The translations under genes were made by a program, and so were the position numbers. Below, piece after piece: positions 42,661 through 53,578 of a stretch of DNA of 64,000 nt; the stretch's first letter is position 1, and each line of letters begins with the position of its first letter. Below the pieces are notes generated by a model that saw only the letters and a program-made list of their open reading frames with translations, was not told the DNA's origin and did no database searches. The DNA comes from Zasmidium citrigriseum (taxonomy: Eukaryota > Ascomycota > Dothideomycetes > Mycosphaerellales > Mycosphaerellaceae). Where the stretch lies: assembly GCA_002786025.1 (NCBI GenBank), contig NHNW01000023.1, positions 62,001 to 126,000 on the forward strand, read 5' to 3'.

Positions 42661-43962
42661 TCACTCAATGTCAAGCGCTGCATCGCCATCGTCAGGCAGC
42701 TGTGCAACGACTTCTTCGACCATCGAAATCAGCTGATCGATATCCGGTCGGTCAGCTGGCTCAACGGTAAGGCATTTCCGGACGACCTGCTTGACTGGAG
42801 CGGATATCGAATCCTCGCTCTTTTTACTGCTCGCGTCAGCATCAGATACCCGCTGCTTGCCTCTTCTCGCTTCTGCAGCACCCTCGTCAGGGAACCTCCA
42901 ATCGCCGCCGAGCACGCACAAGGATAGAGATCCTCCCGTTTCCTCGCTGCGAGCTTCGAAAGGTGACTTGCCGACTAGGCATGCGTATAAAGTACAGCCC
43001 AAACTCCAAATGTCAACTTTTGTGTCAATGACGGTACCGGTCTTGACGTCGAATAGCTCTGGTGCCCGGTATGGCATCGTGCTGTGTTCCGCTGCCTGGT
43101 CTTGAACCTGTAGTGCCAGTGCTCGACTCGTTATTGATGTGGGCGATGGAGCCAGAGATCCGAGATCCATAAGTATTGGTTGTGTTCCATTGTCGGCGAT
43201 CATGATGTTGCCGGGCTTGATGTCGCGATGAGCATAACTCCTCATCTCGCCCTCTGCGACACCATCCTGTGCAGCCATGACTTCGCCCTCCATCAACGGT
43301 TCGTGTTCTGTGTCACCGTCGTCTCTGTCTCTTCTCCGCCGCCCCTGGTTTGCCTGTACCTCTGCCTCTGCGTCCATGTCTGCTTGCGCCGCTTCTTGCC
43401 GTACTTTCTTGGCCTGTCTCCTGCTGTTCTCTCCACCTGGCGCACCTCTTACGCGGTACTGATGCATCGCTTTCAGTGCGCGACATACTCCCAAGAACAG
43501 CACCATCAGCCTTCGTTCCGGAAAGCGCGCGCGGTTGACGAGATTCGCGTTGATGGCATCTTGCAGATTTCCTCTCCGATAGTATGGCAACAGAATGTAG
43601 ACCGTCTTCATGCCAGGATCACCTCCCCGTTCACTCTCCACACTATGGTCAATAGCATGGATAATGTTAGGATGGGGCGCGAATAAGCTGTAAGCCTCGA
43701 CCTCTTTCAAGGCCTGGCTCACGCTCTCCTGGCCGAAAGGACACCGGATCTTCTTGAGCGCGTAGAGGGCTGGATCGGAGGGCGACTGGACGAGGTAGAC
43801 GTAGCTGAAGCCTCCCTCGCCCAGCAGACGTAGGATCTTGAGACTCCGGCCATTGATCTTGAGCGATGGGTTGGATGGGAAGCAGTTGAAGCAGTTGCCC
43901 AGCTGCCAGATACCGTCCAGGACATAATGTGAGAGCTGTTCCAGTAGTGAAGGCGACGACAT
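42661..43962 (-). CDS. STK16/NAK-type serine/threonine protein kinase (Env7-like)
   Basis: One exon, 433 residues from the ATG at 43962. The kinase domain starts near residue 33: the glycine loop LLGEGGFSYVYLV, the VAIK lysine in YALKKI, catalytic HRDIKPGN and a DLG (not DFG) motif in MDLGSLAPS, which is a mark of the STK16 branch. APE appears as PYRAPELF. A long charged insert (about 165-225) sits before the catalytic loop. The cysteine-rich N terminus (GNCFNCF) may be lipid-modified, as in Env7 at the vacuolar membrane. A frame extension upstream of 43962 is open but lacks conservation signals. The likely role is in membrane trafficking or vacuole fusion. Confidence 0.85.
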   Translation of the reverse strand: MSSPSLLEQLSHYVLDGIWQLGNCFNCFPSNPSLKINGRSLKILRLLGEGGFSYVYLVQSPSDPALYALKKIRCPFGQESVSQALKEVEAYSLFAPHPNIIHAIDHSVESERGGDPGMKTVYILLPYYRRGNLQDAINANLVNRARFPERRLMVLFLGVCRALKAMHQYRVRGAPGGENSRRQAKKVRQEAAQADMDAEAEVQANQGRRRRDRDDGDTEHEPLMEGEVMAAQDGVAEGEMRSYAHRDIKPGNIMIADNGTQPILMDLGSLAPSPTSITSRALALQVQDQAAEHSTMPYRAPELFDVKTGTVIDTKVDIWSLGCTLYACLVGKSPFEARSEETGGSLSLCVLGGDWRFPDEGAAEARRGKQRVSDADASSKKSEDSISAPVKQVVRKCLTVEPADRPDIDQLISMVEEVVAQLPDDGDAALDIE

Positions 43963-44868
43963 GGTTGGTAGGACTCTGGATTTCAGTGTTGAATGCGCAG
44001 CATGGATCTCGATGTGCTGCGCAATGTTGGCCTTAGCAACAGCTGGTGTGCTCCGCGAACGCGTTGCCAAGTTGCCGAACAGAGCATTCATTGACCCATT
44101 ACCTAGATATTGATTGATAGCTCGTTCAAGCACGTCAGCTCGATAACCCTCATCGGACCACACCAAGATCCTCCATAAACATCAGCCTCTGCGTTTAGGC
44201 CTCCTGCCTTGGATCTGACCTCACTTCCTCCATCAATCGTCACACAACCAGACCGCCTGAGCAATGGCCAAGCACCGACCCGGAGTCACTTGCAGACAGA
44301 ATCCGTATACAAGCATACGAGAAAACATCCGCGCGTTCGCATTCGAGCCACGGCGACTCGCGCAGGCTTGGAAGCGTATGCCAACTCGTTTCACCACTCC
44401 GCCCAGCCTGCCGACAACCTGAAAGGCTGAAAAGGCAGAACCTTGCTCGTTGCGCTGTTGATCCGTCAACATCCATGAATCCCCCCACGAGGCCCATGGC
44501 CACGAGCTGGGGATGCCTATGCTTATCCTCCTCTGGGAAGCGCCATTGGCAGCATTGCTCCTGGTAACCACTGCGCCCTCGACGCAGTTCGTCGGACTTT
44601 TTGCGTCAGGCCTCCTCCCTCATCAAACCGATTCGCGGACTTCGCGATGCGCCAATGTTGAACCTCGTCTGCTACGACATGTTTGCTATCAGCCGTCGAT
44701 ATTTTTGGATGGATTCACCGAGAGAGCAATGGGTGGTAGCCTTTCTGGCTGGGACGGTGAGTCTGGGACGGTGAGTATATATCTGCTCTGATCGGTCGTT
44801 TCTCCTAGCTCTTCTATTTCTATTACACCCTCCATTCCACCTCGTTACCACTCTCAGAATCGATCAAC
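43963..44868. other. Divergent promoter region, kinase and methyltransferase
   Basis: About 0.9 kb. Upstream in-frame extension of the kinase occupies the first 200 bp, but I see no other gene. Pyrimidine-rich stretch just before the methyltransferase ATG, typical of fungal transcription start regions. Confidence 0.45.
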
Positions 44869-46365
44869 ATGGGCTCTACGCAAGTTGGCATTGTGCGTGA
44901 CTTGGCCAAGTACCCGCCACAGGACCCCTCAGCCAAGAAAGACTTGTACAATGCAGCTCTTGAGCTACTCTACAGCACCGAATCCGCCCAAGACACTGCC
45001 CAGCGGCTCTATCATGGCGTAAGATGATCTAATCACATTCAGATCGATCAGAGCTAACAACATAGCTAGCATGTCCCTCTCGCCATGGCTCAGACGGGCA
45101 TCGACTTGAATCTGTTCAATCTTCTGGCCGAGCAGCAAGACAGAGAATGGACACTTGAACAGCTTGCTGAGAAGACTGGGGCCGAGCCTGCATTGCTCTG
45201 TACGTCTTTCATATCTCCTGATATCGTTCAACGATTAACAATTTCTTTACAGACCGCATTCTGCGATGCCTCAACGCCTACGGCATGGTCAGCCAGACCA
45301 AGAACAACACTTTCACCGCTTCCAACATCTCCCAAAATCTCGCCCTGCCCAGCACGCACGCAGGCATCAAACACTAGTAAGTTTGCCAACACTCCTTCGG
45401 AGCCTCACGGACATTCCCATGCATTCGCGTGTTTCGTTTAACGTACAGGACCCATCTCCGACACCCAAGCGTTCGGTAAAGTCTATGCAACTGACGTGTC
45501 CCCGCGTGCAGCTCTCTGACCATGACTCCGGCCTACAACGCCATCCCTGAGTTTCTTGCCAAGACGGGCTACAAGAACCCATCCGACTCAGCGCCCTTCA
45601 ACCTGGCCTACAACACCGACCTTCCTGTCTTCGAATGGCGCAAGCACAATCCCGAGAATGCCAAAGCTGGTCAGGCTTTCATGGCCGCTCAGCGGATTGG
45701 GCAGAGAAGCATTTGGGATGGGCGGGTTCCTGTCTCGGATCTTCAACTCTCTGAGCAGGATATCGCCAGCGGTAGGGTCATGTTTTGTGATGTCGGCGGT
45801 GGTATGGGACATCAATGTCTGGATCTCAGGAAGTATCATCCTGAGCTGAAGGGGAAGATGGTGACGGAAGATTTACCTCTGGCGCAGGATATGATTCCTA
45901 ACCGGGACGAGATGAAGAAGCTTGATATTGAGCCTGTGCCGCATGACTTCATGAAGGAGCAGCCGATTAAGAAGGCGAAGGTCTACTACTTGCGCAACGT
46001 AAGTCGACCCGATCCAACCATTCACTTGCTTCTCGACACCATCTAACACCTCTGCCCAGGTCATTCACAACTGGAATGACGGCCCAAGCAAGACCATCCT
46101 CAGCCAGATCAGCAAGGCCATGGCAGACGATAGCGTCGTCATTATCGACGACGTCTTGATGCCTACTGTCGGTGCTACCTGGAAGCAAGCTAGCATGGAC
46201 ATGGCTATGATGACGATGTTGGCCGCAATGGAGCGAACTAAAGAACACTTCGAGCAGCTACTCGCAGAGAGCGGTCTGAAGCTCCGCGAGGTGCACACGT
46301 ACGACGAGGAGTACGGCGACAGCTTGATCGTTGCTGTCCCTGCCAAGCTGCAGAACGGACACTAG
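44869..46365 (+). CDS. SAM-dependent O-methyltransferase (COMT type)
   Basis: Five exons (44869-45018, 45070-45199, 45253-45376, 45512-45998, 46060-46365) give 398 residues, all junctions in frame. An N-terminal dimerisation domain (AMAQTGIDLNLFNLLAE, then the winged-helix region YRILRCLNAYGMV) precedes the Rossmann domain with FCDVGGGMGHQ for SAM binding. The catalytic-base region is YYLRNVIHNWNDGPSKTIL. The last part has VIIDDVLMPTVG and a SMDMAMMTMLA stretch. This is the common fungal O-methyltransferase fold of polyketide and other natural product pathways. Intron 3, at 135 bp, is the longest in the window. Neighbours with P450 and amidases hint at metabolite tailoring, but no core synthase is present. 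Confidence 0.92.
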
Positions 46366-46688
46366 AGCCGGCTTGCTCTTACGTGTGTGGGTAATAGTAC
46401 TCATACAAGACGGGTCAACATTTGGTAATGAGTAGAATCGAAAAGAATATTTTGACCATCTCCAGCCTGTTCCTGGGTGCAGGTGTCACTGCGAGGTTAT
46501 GCCTCTTCTCGCTTGGATTTTGGAGACCTGCTGATAAGCGCGGCCAACATTTGGCCGTAGGCACAAAGATAAAAGCTACATGCAGCTGATAGCACCACAG
46601 CTTCGATGAGTTTACATACCGACGCTCAGAAGCTTCTGAAGGGCGTATAGACCGCTCAAGGGCAGGAAGAGACCATTCGAAAGTCATC
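46366..46688. other. Intergenic region, 320 bp
   Basis: Terminator of the methyltransferase and promoter of the second amidase, both plus strand. No coding sequence. Confidence 0.45.
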
Positions 46689-48455
46689 ATGAGCGTTGTC
46701 ACACTAGGCGAGTAAGTCGCCCCATCCCCCAAAAGAACACCACCACGCAAACTGACCACTGTTTTCCAGAAATGCCACGAAACTGGATCTCGACACCCTC
46801 ACCACCATCACTTCCAATGCCGGCTTAGAGCTGAATCCTACCCATGTTGACGACTGGACAATCCTCCTCGGAGCCCTTCAAGACCCCCTAACCGACCTCC
46901 TCGCCCAAGAAGACTACACCCCCCCACCACCAGACCTCACCGGATACCCACGCACAGATATCTCCATCCCCCAAACCCCCGAAGAGAGCGACCAAGGCGG
47001 CTGGGCCACCAAATTCGTCTCCAAAGCCGCTAATCCCAAATCCTGCCTCTTAGAAGGCAAAACCGTCGCCCTGAAAGATAACGTCGCCTTCGCAGGTGTG
47101 CGGTGTACCAATGGAACCGCAGCTGTGACCTGGACGCCGACGATCGATGCACCTATCGCGACGAGGATTCTCGATGCCGGAGCAACAATTACTGGCAAAG
47201 CGGCTTGCGAGAATGCCTGTATGGAAGGCGATTCTGACACCTCCTGCACCGGCCCCGTGCACAACGTTTACGCCCACGGCTACTCCTGCGGCGGCTCCTC
47301 AAGCGGTAGTGGACGACTCGTGGCTTCTCGAGCTGTTGATATGGCCATCGGCGGAGACCAGGGAGGGAGTATCAGGATTCCGGCGAGTATGTGCGGCATC
47401 GTAGGCCTGAAACCAACCTGGGGCCTTGTGCCATATACAGGGATTTTGAGTCTGGAAGCCACCATTGACCACACAGGCCCCATGGCCGCCACCGTCACCG
47501 ACTGCGCCAAACTCCTCGAAGTCATAGCCGGCCCAGACGGAATCGACGACCGCCAACCCTTCGCCCTCCCCAGCGTGCCCTATACACAAATCCTCTCCAC
47601 CCTCCTCGTCTCAAAGCCCCTAACCGGTCTAAAAATCGGCATCCTAGAAGAAGGCTTCTCAGTCCCAGGTATATCCCCCTCCATCGCAACTCTCTGCAAC
47701 CGCGCAATCCCCATCCTCTCAGACCTCGGCGCCACGATATCGAAAGTCTCGATTCCACTCCACGCCGACGCGGCAGTGACTTGGATGTGCGCTTTGCCGC
47801 TCTCTGGAGCGCCGACGGCGTTGTTGAATGAGAATATGGGAAGGAAACAATTGCACCTCACGGATCGTGGGACGCAGAGTTCTTTGACGCAGGAGCAGTT
47901 TGATAAGCTGGGGCCCGGGGCGCAGAATTTGTATATGCGGTATTTGTATTTGAGGCATGCTTATGGGGAGGGGTTGCATGGGAAGTGTATGAATTTGTTG
48001 AGAAAGATTAATGTAAGTCTCCCCCTGCCCTCCATCTTTGCTTGTTTGCTTGGTTGCTGATGTTTGAGGGATAGGACGCCTACGACCTCGCCCTCACAAA
48101 AGTCGACGTCCTCCTAATGCCCACCCTCCCCTGTCCGCCCTCGAAACTCTTCACGGACCCGTCTTCTCATGGACCGCTGGAACGACTTACGCGGAACTTG
48201 AATCTTGTGGCGAATACCGCTCCATTCAACAGTAAGATCTCGTCTACCCTAACCCTCCCCCTAATCGAGCTGATATATTGTACAGACTCCGGCCACCCCG
48301 CCCTCTCCGTCCCCGTCGGCTTCGTCCCCGCCGCGGATAATGAGGCCATTAGATTGCCGGCGGGAATGCAGATCGTTGGAAAGAAGTTTTGTGACGTTGA
48401 CTGTTTGAAAGTTGGGAAGGCTTGGGAGGGGGCGGTGGATTGGAAGACTTTTTAG
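46689..48455 (+). CDS. Amidase-signature family protein, second copy
   Basis: Four exons (46689-46711, 46770-48012, 48075-48231, 48286-48455) give 530 residues; the first is only 23 bases. Catalytic residues fit the classic spacing: lysine K110 in TVALKDNVAFAG, cis-serine S184 in YSCGGSSSGSG, nucleophile S208 in GGDQGGSIRIPAS. The K-S and S-S gaps of 74 and 24 match known amidase-signature enzymes. The C terminus includes FNSGHPALSVPVGFVPAAD. It differs clearly from the amidase at 15772, which has an unusual serine motif and a longer tail, so it is a distant family member, not a recent duplicate. The second half switches to G-rich codons near 47780. Confidence 0.93.
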
Positions 48456-49045
48456 TGCCATCGAGCTTCAGGGCTAGTGTTGCATGTGAAGCTGAATGAA
48501 TGGAGTTTCTTCTTACCGCACGTAAGCGCTGGGTCAAAGATCTCCTTGTTAGCAATGCAATGTAAGGGCGACGTTGAGATTGGGACCCTGGCAAGGAGAT
48601 CAACTTCTCAATCACCACTTCAAACTCTCCCATCCATACAGCATCCCTGCTATCTAATCTCTAGTCTGCAAGGTCTCTCTCATCGCGCCCCTTCTCTCTC
48701 CTGTCTAGGTCTGGCAAGAAGCTAATTATTTATGACAATATGCAACCGCACGATAATGCACCGAGAAACGCTTCGAAAATGCAAGACCCGTCATTAGCCA
48801 GACCCTTATCCCATGCCCAGAACTGGAAGCCATGTCAATTCTCCCTGAACCCCTTGAGTGCGCCCATTCCATGCTCTCCATCCGATCTCCTCTAGATCTT
48901 TCTCGCTTTCGCGATCGATAGCCCTCGTCCGATGTAGATTTAGCTCAGCCTTGCTGACACCTCGGAACTCTCCTGACGTGCTCGCGATTGACTCCTCAGC
49001 CATAGCGCCTTCCGCTGTTGGTCTCCGTTCTCCTTTATCTCGACT
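48456..49045. other. Convergent intergenic region
   Basis: About 590 bp between the 3' ends of the amidase and Sel1-repeat genes. Nothing recognisable. Confidence 0.45.
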
Positions 49046-51265
49046 TTAGAACAGACCCATGAACTTTTTCTTCTCTTTTCCATTCGAGAGCTCTTTAGCT
49101 CGGGCCTCGCCTTTACCCATGGGAATACCTGGATCCCCAGAAGCAGCGGCACGGATGATCGCAAGTCGCTGTTTGGCCTGCTCGTACCCTTGGTCGGCGG
49201 CGCGGACGTACCACATGTTGGCTTCGAGGGGGTCGCGGCGGCAGCCAATGCCCATCTCGGTGAAGTATCCGACGGCGTATTCGGCTTTGGGATAGCCTAG
49301 ACATTCAGAGTCAGTATCTTGTTCAACGGATATGTGGGTGTTGTTCCGAGACATACCAGTCTCAGCGGCCTGCTTCGCCCACGCAAAGGCCTCGGCTTCG
49401 TCCTTCTCCAAGACAGGCTCGGCGCCAACCATATACCAAGCACAAAGCGCCATCATGCCCTCCACATGCCCTCTCGTCGCCGCGCCATTGTAGAAATGCA
49501 CGCTGAGCGCCGCGTCACGTGGGCAGCCGTATAAGCCATTCTCATACGCCTGTCCCATCAGAAAGTTGGCATTCACATGTCCCAACTCCGCCGCTTGTGT
49601 CAATAGCTGTGCCGCATACGCCTCATCTTTGAACACATCATCCCCATAGCCCTCCAAATGCATCAGCCCCAGCTCGTAAGGTCCCGTGTTGTACTGACAG
49701 TCCGCGCTCTCGGAAGCTCGCTTGAGCCACTTCACGCCCTCGCGATACTTGTCTTTGAGGCCCATGTCGCCGCGGATACAAGCCAGTCCGAGTCGTGTCG
49801 CTGCTCCGGGGTGATTCTTCGACGCCGCGTTGCGGTAGAACTGAACAGCTTTCGGATACGATTTGGCGGTCCCCCACCCAAACTCGTAACACAAAGCTGC
49901 ACGATACCCTGCTTCGGCGTGTCCGTGCTTCGACGCGGCGACGAAAAGTGGAAAGGCCTTATCGTAGTCTGGCTTGCCTTTGTTAAAGAGTCCAGAAAAG
50001 TAGCCGTCTCCCAGGTAATACTGCGCGAAGGGGTACGCTCGGTCGGAAAGTCGTTGGAGGATATGTTTTGCTTCGGTTTGGAGTTCGTTGGGGTCCATGC
50101 CGTCTTCTGGGGTCGCGTCTTGTGCGGCGTTGATCATGAAAATGGCGAATTCGTACTGGACAGCGGGATCGTTCGTCTTCTTAACGTTCGCACGATACAT
50201 CTCCAGGGTCTTCTTCGTATTCAGTAAGCTGGCCGCACTTCCAACCACGCTTTGCAAGGACTGATTGTTGAGAGGCGGGCCGGGTGCTATTTGTTGGCTG
50301 TATGGGAGGTTATTCAGAAGATCAACGTAACTAACGGGTCTACTGGCAGGGGACCTTCGAGATGTTGACAGGTCCCTGGCCTGTACTGCTGGCGATCCTG
50401 GGTCTGATCCATTGGCACTAAGAGGTGACAGCGTCCGGCCGCGAAGATCCGCTCCAAGGTTGTATGCGGATGTTGGTCTTGACAATCCGCGCGGAACTCC
50501 AAGGGTTTGAGAGCCCGTCAAAGAATGTGAAGTGGACCTTCGATGCTCTCCACCAGACGAACTTGAGCCAGCAGACTGAGTCGTCATCTGCGAAGCGCGA
50601 TTCTGCGGCCTCTTCTTATTACGCTCATCGGCGAAGTGATGGTATTGCAAGCCCGGACTCTCTGGCACTTCCTGCTCTTGCGAGAATCGTAACTCTCCAT
50701 CTTCCTCGATACGAGGGTGATTATGCGTGCTCGAAGAGCTCCGGCTGTGGGCGTAATATGAGGCGCGGTACTCGTTGTGTCCATTCGGAACTTTGCTGGT
50801 TCGGATTGGCAGCGAAGTCTGAGAATCTGAGGGGACCATCCGTACAGACGAGTCTGGTGTCTGCACATTCCTCGAACTTCTTCGCGACTCGTTTTCGGCC
50901 ATTGTCTGGTTGATCGATGCTGTCTCTCCCTCCACAATGCCCATCTGCGGCGGACTTATGCTGACAGGGCTGGCGGGAGTGTCCTGGATTCGCACCTCTG
51001 GACCGTGCTGTATGATTGGTGTAGGCACGGCTTTCCTCTTGACCGATGAGCTCTGCCTAGGAGGGGTATGCTGGATGCTGCTGGGCGAGCCTTCTCGACT
51101 GTGCGCATAGTTGTCGTTCTGAGGCGGCGTGCCCGGCATTGCCGCGGGAGGTTGCTTATGTGACCATTCCTCATCTCTGTCGTCCCACTGCTCTCGACCA
51201 GGCGAGACTGGAGTCTGCGGTAGGGTGTGCGCAAAGTTGTGTTGAGCGCTCTCGGCCTGCGCCAT
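49046..51265 (-). CDS. Sel1-repeat chitin synthase activator (Chs4/Skt5-like)
   Basis: An open frame of 739 residues; I read 49356-49297 as a 60-bp intron (GTATGT, CTGAC branch, TAG end) with no stop, so the protein is 719 residues and KQAAETG joins YPKAEYAVG. The N-terminal 300 residues are disordered and Ser/Pro-rich. From about residue 345 to 700 lie Sel1 repeats, for example AQYYLGDGYFSGLFNKGK, AGYRAALCYEFGWGT and YELGLMHLEGYGDD. The tail ends KKKFMGLF. In yeast Chs4/Skt5 is the Sel1 protein that activates chitin synthase III. The divergent neighbour is a Chs3-like chitin synthase, which supports the assignment. The final residues lack a visible CaaX box. Confidence 0.87.
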   Translation of the reverse strand: MAQAESAQHNFAHTLPQTPVSPGREQWDDRDEEWSHKQPPAAMPGTPPQNDNYAHSREGSPSSIQHTPPRQSSSVKRKAVPTPIIQHGPEVRIQDTPASPVSISPPQMGIVEGETASINQTMAENESRRSSRNVQTPDSSVRMVPSDSQTSLPIRTSKVPNGHNEYRASYYAHSRSSSSTHNHPRIEEDGELRFSQEQEVPESPGLQYHHFADERNKKRPQNRASQMTTQSAGSSSSGGEHRRSTSHSLTGSQTLGVPRGLSRPTSAYNLGADLRGRTLSPLSANGSDPGSPAVQARDLSTSRRSPASRPVSYVDLLNNLPYSQQIAPGPPLNNQSLQSVVGSAASLLNTKKTLEMYRANVKKTNDPAVQYEFAIFMINAAQDATPEDGMDPNELQTEAKHILQRLSDRAYPFAQYYLGDGYFSGLFNKGKPDYDKAFPLFVAASKHGHAEAGYRAALCYEFGWGTAKSYPKAVQFYRNAASKNHPGAATRLGLACIRGDMGLKDKYREGVKWLKRASESADCQYNTGPYELGLMHLEGYGDDVFKDEAYAAQLLTQAAELGHVNANFLMGQAYENGLYGCPRDAALSVHFYNGAATRGHVEGMMALCAWYMVGAEPVLEKDEAEAFAWAKQAAETGMSRNNTHISVEQDTDSECLGYPKAEYAVGYFTEMGIGCRRDPLEANMWYVRAADQGYEQAKQRLAIIRAAASGDPGIPMGKGEARAKELSNGKEKKKFMGLF

Positions 51266-53578
51266 GTCGGCGGGTATTTCTATGTTTCTCCTTTGCTCCT
51301 CTTTCGACAGTCAAGACTGCCTTGCGGGCTGGATGTATCTTCCGACAGGCCCTTCCAAGAAACAATGCTTCGCTAATAATGCTGTCCAACGAGTCGGCAA
51401 GGAGTGGTATTCAGCTGAAGAGTCCCTGTTCAGCGGGCAGGCTCAAGGCAAAAGATGATCGCCGGCGACGAAGGCCAAAGGGCGAGGGTGGTGGCCGCGG
51501 ACGGCTCGGCTCCTGTTCGTCGTCTGTGGAGCCCGCGGCGTGCTGCAGATTGGGGGGTTCGAAGAGGTTCCTGCAGTAGGCAGACCGGGCGGGTAGCAGG
51601 AGATGCGCCGGACGAGTCGATGGTCGTGGACGAAGCAAGTAGCTATGCAGCGTCTTTGTTCTTTGCGGATGACGAATCAGCCATGCTCCTCGGATTCTGC
51701 CCTCCAGCATACCAGAGCGCTCGCAAGCGGCCGTCTGGGCAGCGCGAGGAGTCACGATTGGAAGGGCTCGAGTGGGAATAGCCACAAACCTTACAGTGGC
51801 AGCACGAGGCAGCTTTGGGGTGCCGCGCCGCTGGGCTAACGTACTGCCGCGCCGCTGGGCTAAGGTACTGCCGCGCCAAAATAGTATCGAGGCAAAAGGC
51901 TGAGGAATGGGATGGAAGAAAGAAAATATTCTCCGCGGACACGGCAGGACGCTCTTTCTGCCAGCTGCGACGAGGCTGCGATGAGGGTGTTTCTCTAGGA
52001 GGGGAGGGCGAAACAGACGGTGTTAGCAGAGACCCCGTCGTTCGAATACGTAGGCCCATGCACGGGCGCCAGAGCAGTGGGTAGGGAAGACCAGGGAGCT
52101 CCACACCCTGAGATTTGCTGCATGAGGGATGAATGATGAACTCGATCACGGCCAAAGGGATGCAACCTGTGAGGCGCTGTGCAGATGGCTGAGTGCGATC
52201 AGCCCAGCCTCGCCCATCCTCGTGCGGCCCCCATTCGTTGGCGTCGCTCAATGTTCACACCAGGCGATGGTTTGCAGTTTGCACGCAAATCGGAGGAACT
52301 CACGTTCGCTGCAAGCTCCCGTTTGGGAGCACCAAAGTGCCAGCTGGATGCATGACAGCCCGCCGTGTGCAACTAGCCTGCTTGTGGGCGGCGGGCGGCG
52401 ACTCGATTGACAGCGCTTCGCCGTGCACAGCACTAGCCCGCCTCTGCACAAATGCACGGCGGCAATCGTTGTTGGAGTTGACTATCGCTCGTGGTTGCTG
52501 ACACAGCTTTCACAACACCCTGGGGCCAAAAGGCAGGCGAATGAGCAACGGCGTCGCGTGCACGAGCGGGCGACTCGGATAGGCGGCCGGCGTGGTGTCG
52601 ACCAAGCGCTGGTCCAAGCAAATATGTAGTGACGATGGAATACGGAGGGAGGATTCATGACATTTTGCCTCGTCACACGAGTTGGGCGTCCAATTGCTCG
52701 GAAGCGCTCGGGATATTATATCGACTACGTGGTTCTGAATTGACCTCTTCTACCGTCGCACGTAGGCGACGACCTCATCTGGTGATAGAACGGAACAGAG
52801 AATATTCGGTGCAGATGGCATAAGTGGATGAGATCTTCGCCAGGGAGGCAGCGCATCGCAATCATGCTGCACCCACATCGTGAAAGGGTCCTTCGATGCT
52901 TTCCAGGCGGACCGGTGAGGACAGTGGCAAATGCAAGCCGGCACTTTGGGCGTTCTGTGTATGATGAACAAGGCAGAATCGGGCGAAGGTGTTGCTGGAT
53001 GGGGGGGACTTGTTTTTGAGGAGCGTTTTAAAATAGAATGGCCTGAAAGATGCAGATTCGCTAGCGCGGCCAGTCGCGGCTGCCCACCGACGGGCCAGCG
53101 TGCAGGAGGAAGGAGCGAGGCAATCCCTGTTCTTCGTTCGCCCTGGGCAACCAGCGCCACACTCTCCTCGTCCTCTCCCCAAACCACACCAGCGGTTTCA
53201 TATCATTCGTTTTGATTGTTGATTATTGCGCCATTGTCCGCTGCTGCCCGTACTACCAGACTTACCATTCGCTGCAATCTGCCGTGCGACCGCTTACACA
53301 ACACATTCGTACGCCCGCTGCGCCCTCGTCGCGCGTGCCCACTACCACCACCCACAGCCTTACGTGCTGTTTGCTATCACTGCCGTCGTCTTACCATTAC
53401 TTTCGCTACTATTGAGCGCCGCTGGATGAGTCGCTTCTACTGTCGACATCTGGTTTAGGCGAGGAAGACAGGCCAGGCGCCCGCTAGGGAGACCAGGGAC
53501 AAGGTCGGCAAGACATTCCCGAGACAAACGAGCCGCTCTGGAATGTGAAAGACTGACGGCCTGACGACAGCCGCCAAT
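51266..53578. other. 2.3 kb divergent promoter between Chs activator and chitin synthase
   Basis: No credible gene despite several 60-150 codon frames, which are GC-rich noise. It holds the 24-bp tandem repeat at 51821-51877 and a long pyrimidine- and CCACC-rich leader before the chitin synthase ATG. Its size suggests complex control of two wall-synthesis genes, or a long 5' UTR of the synthase. Confidence 0.5.
51821..51877 (+). repeat. 24-bp tandem repeat, 2.4 copies
   Basis: The unit TGCCGCGCCGCTGGGCTAA plus CGTAC (or GGTAC) occurs at 51821-51844 and 51845-51868 with one difference, followed by a partial copy to 51877. It lies in the divergent promoter, about 560 bp upstream of the activator start. 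A protein-binding array or a slippage product are both possible. Confidence 0.85.
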
